From the NCBI GenBank assembly GCA_037176725.1, contig JAZBRS010000026.1:105569501-105633500 (forward strand): 64,000 bases of DNA. Reading direction: 5' to 3'. The position numbers and the translations under genes were made by a program. Position 1 is the first letter of the stretch, and each line of letters starts with the position of its first letter. This DNA is from Posidonia oceanica. Its lineage: Eukaryota; Streptophyta; Magnoliopsida; Alismatales; Posidoniaceae. Below, piece after piece: positions 11,701 to 22,600 of the stretch. Below the pieces are notes generated by a model. The model ran no database searches. It was not told where the DNA came from and saw only the letters and a list, made by a program, of their open reading frames with translations.

Positions 11701-14700
11701 AATATTTGGTAAAATAAGTATGATAGGCAAAAATAAAAGCACAGTGAATTGCGGAGGATGAAGCCACTGTAGCAAAGCGCTACTAGTGGCTGGAGACGGA
11801 GGAGGAGGGCTGCTGGTGAGGCGCTGAACGGCTGGAAAGCTTCGCTGGAGACGTGCGGAGATCGGAGTGGCATCGGCGGGCCGTGGCTCGGCCTGAAGCT
11901 GGCCGGAGAAGACAACGGAGGACTACAGAGTGTTCGGAGGTAGACCGGACGGCTGGAGCGACGCCAGGAGAAACCGGAGGCATGGCTGTGCTCCAGGAAA
12001 CTCCCTGGAGCCCATGCGATCCTCGGAGCGGCATTCTGCAGGCTGGAGCAACAGTTCTAGTCCGGAGCTCGTCGGAGAAGAAAGGCTGGCAGCGACGCTG
12101 ACTCGGCGCGAGAGGGAGCAGAAAGCTAATATAAGGGGCTAGGAAGCATGCTGAGGGGGAAACTAGATTAACGGTGAAGAAAGGTACCTGATTTGGCGTC
12201 CGGAGCGTCCCCCCGACGTGGGTGGGTTCTGCAAATGCCAGTGAGGTTCGTCTGAGCGCTGGAGGAGTCGTCGACGGCTCGCGATCGTCCAGAATGACTC
12301 CACGCAGTCCTGCAGAGCCCAGTGGATGGTTGGAAGGAAGTTCTGCAAGCCGGCGAGAGGTATCAGCTTTTTGGGTGTACTACTGACAGCCGAAGGTGGG
12401 GAGAGGTCTATGTTGCTCTCTGGGCTGATTGGAAGGTCGCGGTGGACTTCTGGAAGTTAGGTGAGTGTTTCTGGGGGGTTGAATTGGGTTGTGGGTCGCT
12501 GGAAAGGGAGTTGGCTGTTGGGTGGATTTTCTAGCAGAAAAGAGGCTAACTATTTGTAGTGGAGGGTTGGTGTTGTGGTGAGAGTGAAGGCTAATGGTCG
12601 GGGGGGTTAGGAAGGTGATGTTCCAGGGAGTTAGGTGCTGAAATTTGGGATGATTAGGTGGGCAGTGGAGCTGGCAATTCTAGGAGAGGTGTTGTTGGGT
12701 TCTGCTCTTGGTTTCAAGGTGATCGGGGGTGGTTTCAGGGTTGATTTGGCTGTGGAATGGAGGGGTGTGTATTGCTGGATGTTCAGTAGATTTGGGGGAT
12801 GAATCTGGAGTGGATTGGAAGGCTGTGAAGGCTTGGTTTCAATGGAAAGGAAGAGGAGGAAGAGGTCTGAATTTTGCTAAGGCAGAGGGGGAGAATTGGA
12901 GGTGGCTCTTGCTCTCTGGACGCTCTCTGTCTCAGGGTGACAAAAGTGATCGAAGAGAGGAAGAGGTGCCGGTTTTATCAGGGCTGGATTGAAGCTGCGC
13001 GGGCTGTGGAATTTGAATCCACCAGCGCGGGCAACTGGAGCTGGATTGGAGAGGCGGCCGGCGAGGCGATAGGCAATAAATGCCCCCCGGAGAAGCCGCT
13101 GAGAGAGCTAAGAGAAGAGAGGGCTATAGGTGGTGGTGATGGCGAGGGAATTTTGGATTCAAAAGGTGGAGGGAGTGCTGTTGCCGGCTTCACGGGAAGA
13201 AGGAGAAGTCTGAAGAAGAAGAAGAAGGAAGAGGAAGAAGGAGGAGGAAGAAGGGCAGTGGGCTGGGCTTCGCGCGAAAAAAGAAAGAAAGAAAGAAAAA
13301 AGAAAAGAAGGGCAGAAAGGAAGGAGGCAGCGGGAATGGGCCGAACCGGGCCATGAGAAAAAAAAGATAAAATAAGAAAGAAGGAAGGAGAAAGAAATGG
13401 AGAAAAGGTAAGGTAAAAGAAAAGAAGAAATAAAATAAAATAAAGAGATTTGAAAATATTTGAGGTAGTTGTTTTTTAAGTTGGGATTTTTTAATTAGGT
13501 TTTTTAATAGATTGTTTTTTTTTAATTAATTAGGGTTAGAAAGGGTTTTAGTCTTTGATTTAGGTTTTTAGGATTTTAGTTTCCTTTAAATTGTTTTTGA
13601 TTTTGTTTAAATGTTTGTTAAGTTTTTTAATTGTTTTTTTAGTTAAGTTTTTCTTGTTAAGTTTTTTTTGTTAAGTTGGGATCTTTAATTAGGCTTTCTT
13701 AATGGATTGCTTTTTAATTAGTTAGGAGGAGTTTTAGGTTTTTTGATTTTAGTTTTTGGGGTTTTTCTTAAGTCTTCTTTAAATTGTTTTTAAATTTTTT
13801 TTGTTAAGTTCTTTTAATATTTTTTAGTTAGGTTTTCCTTGTTAAGTTTTTAACTTTTCTTTTTCTTTTTTTAATTAAGTTTTTTTAAGTTTTTTTTTTT
13901 AGGCTTGTATTAGGTTTTAATTGTTTCTTTTAGATTTGTTAAGTTAAGTTTTTTCTTAAATACTTGTCTTATTGTTTTTAATTGTTTTCTTCTTTTTTAG
14001 AATTTGTTTTTGATCGTTTTTAATAGAGTTTTTACTTTTGGTTTGTTTTGATTATATTTTGGTTTTTGCTTGATTTTATAGCATTTTCCTTTTGTTTGTT
14101 TTGTATTTTTTAGATTGCATTCTTAGTTTCCCTTTTTAGTTGGATTTAGTTAGGTTTTTGTTTTTGATTGTTTGTTTAAGTTTTTAATTACTTCTTTTTA
14201 GTTTTTTGATTTGTTTTTCTCTTGTTTTAAATGTTTTTAAAGGTTTTTTAGAGATTTAGTGGAAGAAAGGGAAAAGGAAGAAGAAAAGGAAGAAATAGAG
14301 AAGGAAAGAAGAAAGAGAGGAGTGTAAGGAAAATAAATATTAGAAAATCAAGGAATAATGCTAAAAATAAAATAAAAATATAAATAAAATACAGAAGAGA
14401 TAGATGCACAAGGTGGGCCCACAGCCAAGCAAGAAAAAGAGAGAGAAGGGAGTGAAAAGAAGGAGAATAAGAAGGAGAGAGAGAGGAGAGAGAAAAGAAT
14501 AATCCAAGAGAGAGAAAAGGATAATTCAGATAAATGAAGGGGTTAAAGGTTTAGGAATGATGCAAAATTTGGTGAGTGTGTGGCCTAGGGTCTCTAGTGT
14601 TGGACCTAGGGTTTGGATTTGGGTTTTGGAAGGTTTTGGAAGGGTTTTGAGGTGTAGAAAAAGGGTAGTTTTACCTAGGTTTTCTAGGATTTTTGGGAGT

Positions 14701-14937
14701 GGTTTTGGTTTGAAATTTTAAGGACTTTTTGATAGATTTTCTAGGTTTGGAAGGGTGAGTTTTCCTATGATTTTTGGATAGTTTTTGGCCTTGGGAAATG
14801 GGTGTGATTCTAGGTTAGGTTTGGGCTTGATTTGAAGAGATGGATAAAAGGAAAAGTGTAGGTTTGGACCTAGATTTGGATTCAGAAGCCACCAGAAGAT
14901 TCCAATTGATTCAGCCTGTCAAAATGGAGTGTCAACA
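8773..14937 (-). repeat. 5' LTR of the Tat/Ogre element (6165 bp)
   Basis: On the minus strand the LTR starts TGTTGACACTCCATTTTG at 14937 and ends TTACTACA at 8773, giving TG...CA termini. It matches, base for base with scattered changes, the solo LTR at 19672-25554 in the opposite orientation. In sense order it contains an A-rich stretch (13440-14260 on the plus strand as T-rich), a GC-rich stretch (11750-13350), a degenerate repeat with TTGCAT-T units (10620-11140), a 30-bp minisatellite (9470-9870) and a conserved 3' end. All open frames inside it look incidental. Confidence 0.92.
9470..9872 (-). repeat. 30-bp minisatellite in the Tat LTR, about 13 units
   Basis: Units of about 30 bp resembling gcacgcaaaacggtgcgaaa followed by aacaaagcgg are repeated about 13 times with point changes. 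The sense strand is the complement. The same array in the solo LTR (23935-24855) has about 30 units. Because the period is divisible by three, all frames stay open and give false repetitive ORFs. Confidence 0.9.
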
Positions 14938-17668
14938 ACATGGTGATGGGTTCTTCTCTTGTGGTGCAAGGTACACACCACGTAGGGTAGTTTTTAGTGT
15001 AATTTGATGTTGAGATCATGCTGCATGCTTTAATTGAACCGAAATGCAATTTAAATTAGTGTCATAAAGTCTTATGGAACTTTACATTCTTGGTTCAGGA
15101 GTTTTCAGATTAGCTTCTGCTGCCTGGACGTAGGATGCAACATCTGGTGCATCATATGTAGGACACATGACCAAATGCGTCTTATGCTTGTAATTTAGAT
15201 TTTGTTTGTTTTTCCTTCAGAAATTCATTAGTGCAATGACTGAAGGCATTTGAGTTCTTCCTTAGTTGCTCAAATGTAGAGTAAGATTTATAGATAATCT
15301 AGAATTTGTTTCCTTATATTTGAGCCTTGGTTTTTATGTGTATTATACACACCCAATTAGAAGTAGCTTAAGTTGATTTTGAGATTGGAAATAGGTTGCA
15401 TGCAGTAGTATAGGTGCTCTTCTGTTGTACTTTGATTCCTTTTTGAGTTTGTGAGGGTACATGCTAGTTTCAGGGAGAGATTGATTAATGAATCTGTGGT
15501 TTGGGTGTTAAATGTAAGAACTAGTGTGTCTTATATAGGACGCAGCACAAGACACATCTTACACCTAAAAATTAAAATTTAACTGTTTCCCTGTAGAGTT
15601 AATTAATATGATAACTTGGAGTACTTAAGTTTCCCTTAATTGCTTTAATGAAGAATAAGCTTTATGAAAAAACTTTGGTGTGTTTTCCATATAATTTAGC
15701 ATTGTGATTGTGTGCGTGGCATACTAAATAAAGTATTCAGAGGCATAGGTAGGGTGTAGGACACTAGTAATTCTGCGTTTTATGTAAAACGTAGAGAACA
15801 TGGCATTTTACACTTTACTACAGTTTTCTTCTGTTCTGTTTAATGATTGTAATTGGTGAAGTTTTATGCTTTAGTATTTTTTGTTGTTGCATGCTGGGGG
15901 TATGAATGGAACCCTAGGTGCGTTTTGGTCAATGCTTGGTGCTTTGTGTGATGCCAGAGTTTATCTAGGAGGTTCCGCGTGTATGGTTCGCACGTAAGGT
16001 CCACACGTATGTTCCACGCATGTTGGTCAGTACAACAGGATGTTGTGGCTTGTTGTGTTGAAGTGTGGTTTGATTTTATTCAAAATAAATTTTCGAATGT
16101 TTTCCACTAATTTTTGTTTGTGGAGACCAAGAGACCGAGGAGGTTGAGGTCTGTGGACCAATACGACTGAGGCTAACGTCCGGGAACCAAGAGTGCTGGA
16201 GAATCGCATTGATGGACCAAGGGCGATTGATACTTTTAGAGGGTCATGTACAAGACTTAGGTTGAGGTTCTAAGTTGAGTGCCGGCAGAGTCAAGAGTGA
16301 GAGTCCCTGGGTGGCCTAGGTGTAGAGGCATGTGTACTGGCAGGGTCAAGGGTTTTAGTTTTCCTTAGGTTACCCGAGTATCAAGGACGCCGGTAATGCG
16401 TACCTAATGAGTGTGGCCAGAGCATGATATGCATGTACCTCGCATCTGGTGACATTCCAGAGTGGAAAATTGTGAGGGTTCTTAAGAGACGAGGGACCCA
16501 GGACAGGTGGGCTCCTTCGCAAGATGGTTCATTCATGGTAGTGCAGTGCATTTCGACGGCTGCTTGTGGTCAGTGTCGGTTGCTTGGACCTGAGTGATAT
16601 GACACGTGTGTGTGTTGTTGGGGTGTTCTGTATGCGATATAGAGCATTCAAACACCGTTGGCTGTCTGATACACACATTAAAGATGTGCGATCAGACCGT
16701 GTTTTTAAGTTGCTCAGAGTGTATTGTGTACTCTATGCTATATTGAGTTTTCAATGGATTTATTGTAAAGTTTTAGATGCATGCTTTATGTTAAAATGCA
16801 TCATGTTTTTCTAAGATTCTGACACTGTGGTTTTGATATTTAAGAAGCATAGTGTACCTGATTTCTGGTAGTTAGAGTTGAGTAGCTCTGAGATACATGT
16901 CTTAGAGTTTTACATGCATGCTCTTGTTTTGGCTTTAGTTTTCGGTGTTTTGTTCCTGGATGGGTTTTGGGGTGGATTACAGATAGAGAATCTGTAGTTC
17001 GTCTGGTGCGTTGGAAGAGCGTGTTTGAGGCACGCATTTGAGGCATGTGTTTTGGCAGGCTTGTGGTTATGTAGATTTAATATTGTTTTCTGATGCATAC
17101 CTTTGTGACTCACATGCATCATGATTCCAGGTTTTCAGTAGATTATCTAGGACATCAATATTAGGATGCCAATGTGGTTTCGAGTTGTAGTTTTCGAGTT
17201 AGTTTTCCTGTGGATTTCGATTATTGTGTAGTGGTGCATGCACAAGTGCTTGGTGCAGCGTTTCTTTCTGTAGTTTTAACTTTTGACGTCGATGTTGTGA
17301 TGTCTATTTTAGATTTGTAGGTTTCAGGTGTAGTGGTGGCGCGTCATGCCTGCATGTTCCACCAGCACGTTGCAGTTTAGTTTCTTGTTATTTTACAAAG
17401 TTGAGTTTTGCTTTGCATTGCTTTTAGCTTTTTTATTCTTGGTGTGTTGGGTGACCTTTTCAGTGGTCACTCACGTGTGCTTTGTTTTTATGTCTTGCAG
17501 GTACAGGTTAAAAGATGGTTTACTTGCTAGTGCATGTAAAAGAGTCACTCAACTACACATCCAGGATCCTGGGTAGATGTTTTTTTTTTATAATTTATTA
17601 ATGCTATAGTAGGAAATTGGATTTATTTGTATTGTGATTTATTAGGTGTGTGACGACTGGGGTCATTT
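14938..17668. other. Unassigned LTR-like sequence between nested elements
   Basis: About 2.7 kb without a credible coding region. The plus strand is T/G-rich, with recurring phrases built on taggacacat/gtcttat (15169-15200, 15527-15565, 15750-15800). Its right end reads tcactcacgtgtgctttg, then cttgcaggtacag, then ggtgtgtgac near 17645-17655, which resembles the 3' end of LTRs of chromovirus (Tekay/Del) elements. It may be the 3' part of such an LTR, cut on the left by the Tat element. This is a weak assignment. Confidence 0.3.
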
Positions 17669-17673
17669 CAAAC
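17669..17673. repeat. Target site duplication CAAAC (left copy)
   Basis: CAAAC immediately precedes the old solo LTR. The same five bases follow it at 25754-25758. Confidence 0.65.
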
Positions 17674-19666
17674 TGTAAATATTCTATTTTCGCATTTCCG
17701 AAAATTAATTAAGCAGAGTAAACTTTGAGGCATCCAAAATCACATAATTAAGAATATTTAACATACACTCCAAATTTTTCATAATCTCCTTAAAAACATT
17801 ACCTAATACGAGTGTGTTAGCTGTGGCAGAGCTAACACTCTCGTTCAACTCAAATTAGAGGCAGGTTTGAGTATCATAGCTTTAAAAATGTTTTTATCAC
17901 TTTATAGAGTTTTCTAAGATTATTCTAGATTTTTAATACATCTCTCTAGATTAATGTGTAGATATTGTAGGAAATAAGGAAAATTACAAAAAAAACCAAG
18001 TTATAGCCTGTCAGAGTAGCACCAACAGTTGTTGCTTGTTGGACAGGCGTCAAAATTTGTTGTCACTCAGACAGGCACTAATCTTCACTTAGTGTTTTTC
18101 CTGTATTTTTAAGATATCCTGGGCTCTAAAATATTCTATAGTATTTTCTAAAGCATTTTAATACATATTCTGAAATGATTATTATTTATATTAAATTCTA
18201 GAATATTCTAATGTCATTCAAAATATGTGCTTAATGGTTTTTTAGAATATCAACCTAAAATTCCAAAAATTAATATCTTATGACGTCATTACTATTGCTA
18301 TACACATTTTAAAATAATATTCTAAATTTTATAGTAATTAAGTATGATGTCATCTATTTAAAAAAGAAACAGGAAACAAACTAATAAATTAATTTGGGAA
18401 CATCCTATAAAAAATCTAAAAGTGCTTAGTTTTAGATATTATCTTAAATTAATAAATTTCTAGAATAATATAGTGAAATAAAATCGAGATGAAAGATTTA
18501 TATATTAATTTTAAAGACATGATCCTTTAAAATAATATCTATAGTCTTTTAAAAATTGCAACTAATTGAGAAAAATTCTAGAAAATTAATGACGTTCACT
18601 TTAAAATAATATACTTTTATTTGAGATTTTTTTGGAGCTAAAACTGAAATTTTAATTTAGATATCACTCTTTTAAATATTATATCTATATCTAAATTAAA
18701 ATAATATTAAAACGTAAAGATAATCCAAAATATCCAAGTAGTTATGAATTTAAATCAATTCCAAAATATCAATAGAAACAAATAACTTCCTAATTATAGA
18801 ATATATTTATTTTAAATTTAGGTTGCTTAATGAATAAGCTTGGGTTTAAAATAAAAATTCATTATAAATAGATTTTCGTTACGAATAATATTTTAAAAAT
18901 GGGTATTAAGTCCTAAACGGTTTCTAAGTTTGTAATAAATTAATTTGGAAATTAAATCCTAACTAAATTGAAGTTTAAAAGTCGTCGTTGCCACTCCAAC
19001 CGGCAACTACTTTAAAACCATTATTTTATAATTTTTTAATGGACTTTCTATGTTAAGAAAAGCAAGTATCCCAGGAATATCTAAGGTAGTCGCCTCTTGA
19101 AGCGGCGACAACCTAAAATACCCTATTTTAAATAATTTAAAATTAAATCTAGGTTTAAACTTAAACGTAACCTAGATTTACATGTATTCCAACGTGGATG
19201 ACACCTCATGATCTTATATAAGCACCTCTAAACTTAGAGTTGAAAGGGGGAGGAGGCTGAAAAAAAGATTTTAGGAGAGAGATTAGAGATTCTATAAGAC
19301 ACATTAGAGATTTTTGAGAGCCACGTAGTGAGAGATCTATAACCACGTACTGTCAAATCCCTATGAGAAAATTGAGATCTAGAGAGATTGTATCCATTCC
19401 AAGACAGATATACCTTCGGAATTCTACCAATGCCTCTGCTTCCTCATCCCATGTCATATAACACCAATGGTGAATGGACTATTCGTTCTCTTTACTTATT
19501 TACAGCATTGTTGCATTCCTTAGATAAGCCATTGCATATGCATACGGGGAACTATCCCTGGTTAGTATTATTAGCATTCGTTTATATTATGCACTCTTAT
19601 CCACGGATTATTTACTACATGCATAGTCTAATCAAGATCTTTTGTTTATTTTGAAAAAAGGAATAC

Positions 19667-19671
19667 GCTAC
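19667..19671. repeat. Target site duplication GCTAC (left copy)
   Basis: GCTAC precedes the solo Tat LTR. The identical GCTAC follows it at 25555-25559. Confidence 0.85.
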
Positions 19672-22600
19672 TGTTGACACCTCATTTTGACAGACTGAAT
19701 CGATTGGAATCTTCTGATGGCTTCTGAACCCAAACCTAGGTCCAAACCCGCACCTTTCCTTTCCTCTTTCCCCTCAAAACAAGCCCAAACACAACCTAAG
19801 ATTACACCCCTTTCCCGAATCCAAAAACTACCCAAAAACCATAAAAAACTCACCCTTCTTGACTTAGCAAACCCACCAAAAAGCCCTTAGAATTTCAAAC
19901 CAAAACCACTCCCAAAAATCCTAAAAAACTTAGGCAAAACTACCCTTTTTCTACACCTCAAAATCCTTCCAAAACTTTCTCAAAACCAAACCGAAACCCT
20001 GGGACCAAGACTAGAGACCCTAGAATACACACCATCAAATTTCACCCCTTTTCGAAACCTCTAAAACCTCCTTTTGCCCAAATTATCCTTTTCTCTCTCC
20101 TCTCTCTCTCCTGATTATCCTCCTTCTTTTCACCTCCTTTTCTCCCTCTTTTTTGCCTGACTGTGGGCTCCCCTTGTGCTTCCATCTGTTCTCAATCTTA
20201 TTCCTATTTTTATCTTATTTTTACCATTTTCTTTGATTTTTACCATTTCTCCCTTTTCCTCTCCTTTCTAATTTCCTCTTCTCTTCTCTTACTAAACCTT
20301 TAAAAACCTTTAAAACTCTAAAACAAAAGAGAAACAAATCAAAATCCAAAAAAGAAATAATTAAAAACTTAACCAAACAATTAAAAACAAAAGCCTAACT
20401 AAATCCAACTAAAAAAAGGAAACCATGAATGCAATCTAAAAAATACAAAATAAACAAAAGAAAATGCTATAAAATCAAGTAAAAAACCAAAATATAATCA
20501 AAACAAAACAAAAGTAAAAACCTCATTAAAAATAATCAAAAACGAACCCTAAAAAAGAAGAAAACAATTAAAAACATTAAGACAAGTAATTAATTAAAAA
20601 AACACTTAACAAATCTAAAAGAAACAATCAAAAACTTGAAACAATTTAAAAACATTTAATTAAAAAACTTAACAAGAGAAATTTAACTAAAAATATTAAA
20701 AGAATTTAACAAACAAAATTTAAAAAAAATTAAAATTAAAAGAAGACTTAAGAATAACTACGATAAAAAAACCTAAAACTCATCCTCAATAATTAAAAAA
20801 CAACCCATTAAAAAAGCCTAATTAAAAATCCTAGCTTAACAAGAAAAACTAAATAAGGAAAACTCAACTAAAAAACAATTAAAAAAATTTAACAAACATT
20901 TAAACCAAATCAAAAACAATTTAAAGAAAACTTAAATCCTAAAAAACTTAAATCAAAACTAAAAGTCCTTCTAACCCTAATTAATTTAAAAACAATCTTC
21001 AAAAACCTAATTAAAAAATTCTAACTTAAAAACAATCACTTTAAAAATATTTTCAAATTTTCTTTCTATTTTATTTCAATTTTTCCTTTTTTCTTCTTCC
21101 TTTCTTTCTTCCCCTCTTCCTTAGTTTCCTTTCTTTCCTATTTTCCTTTTTCTCTTTTCTCCGGTCCAGCCCACCACCCCCTTCCTCTCCTTCTCTTTTT
21201 TCTTTTCTTTTTCAAACCCCGCGCGCGCACAAGGCCCGGCCCACGCCTGCAAACCTCCTCCTTCCCTCCTTCTTCCTCTCCTTCTCCTCCCTCTGGTTTT
21301 TTCTTCTTTTTTCTCTGCCAACTACCTCCTGGGATCGACAGCACATCGTCCTGCACCTGACCGTCCTTCGCTCCGCCATCCTTCTGCTCAGGCCGGACCA
21401 ACACGCGCCGCCTGCCGTGGCCGTGCCGTAAGAAGCCTGTCGCCACCCCTCCTTAGCCCTCAATTGCCGCCGAACCTGCAGACCCAAGGAGCCAGTAGAA
21501 GAAGCAGCTCGAACACACGAGAAACACACCCTCGACAAGCCTTCAGACACCCACCTTCTTCCTTGTGCGATCCCCAGCCGGAGAGAACCGATTCCACTCC
21601 CCTTTCTCTGCCGAAAAAACCAGATTTTTCTCCTCTTCATCTGACTCCATTCCAGAACCAAAAACTCCTCCGAAACCTCCCAGAATTCACCCCCCAAATC
21701 CACCGAACTTCCAGCAATCCTTCACCACCCTTCCACAGCGGAAACCATCCTTGAAACCACCCCCGAACACCCTGAAACCACAGCCGCGACTCAACTCTGC
21801 ATCCTCCAAAATTCCAGCCACCACAACCCCTGAAACCTTCCCAAACTCCACCGCTCAACTCCCTGAAACACCACCTCTCTAACCCACCTGAGCATTGGCC
21901 TTCATTCTCACCACAGCCCGAGTCTACCACTACAAACACCTGCTGCATTTTTCTGCCCGAAATCAACCCGACTGCAGTCTCCCATTCTAGGCCTCCACTG
22001 CCCAATTTAACCATCCAGAACCCTTCACCTAACCTCCAGAAGCACGCCGGCACCCTCCAACTGATCCGGAAGGCGGCAGACACTTCCACCCACCTCAAAC
22101 GACCAGCAGTCCACCCACTGAAGCCAAATTCCGCTCCGGTCGTCGAAGCTTCGCTCCGACCATCCAGGAAGCTCCGGAGCACTCCACTGATCCGATCCCG
22201 ACCTTCCCGAGCAGTCGACGACGCCTGCACCGACCGGTCCAACCTCGCCGGCAACCTCTCAATCAACCGACGTCGGGGGAGTGTCTCAGCCAGCAGAACA
22301 GGTAACCCCCTTCTCCCTTAGCTTAGCTTCCCTCTCAGCTTGCTTTTCCACCCCTCAGATAGGGGTTTCCCCTCCTCTCTCGCTGGGTCAGCACCGCCGC
22401 TGACCCGTCTTCTCCGGCGAGCTCCGACCTTGCCTCGCCGCTCCGGTCAACGGAACGACCTCCTGTTGGTTGTCCCAGCTCCGCACGACCTCCAGGAGCA
22501 CAGCCATGCCCTCAGATCCCACCGGCGACGCCGTAATCGTCCGGACTGCTTCAGAATCCTCTGCAGACCTCCGTCGTCGTCTCCGATCATCTTCAGGCCA

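Larger units (their letters stand above)
1..14937 (-). mobile_element. Tat/Ogre-type Ty3/gypsy retrotransposon, defective, 3' end outside the window
   Basis: Read on the minus strand this is 5' LTR (8773-14937), primer binding site (8754-8771), leader, gag, protease, reverse transcriptase, RNase H, a second RNase H and integrase, ending at the stop at 157-159. The polypurine tract and 3' LTR lie beyond base 1. A dual RNase H (Ty3-type followed by archaeal/plant-type) is a hallmark of the Tat lineage, and LTRs near 6 kb are typical of its Ogre branch. I see no extra ORF upstream of gag as in legume Ogre. Frameshifts, in-frame stops and an integrase deletion make it non-functional. The bases just outside the LTR (acatg at 14938-14942) would be the target duplication, but the partner is out of view. 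Confidence 0.9.

Noticed and set aside
11853..13356. ORFs in the matching GC-rich block of the other LTR
   Set aside because: Not conserved in frame between the two LTR copies.
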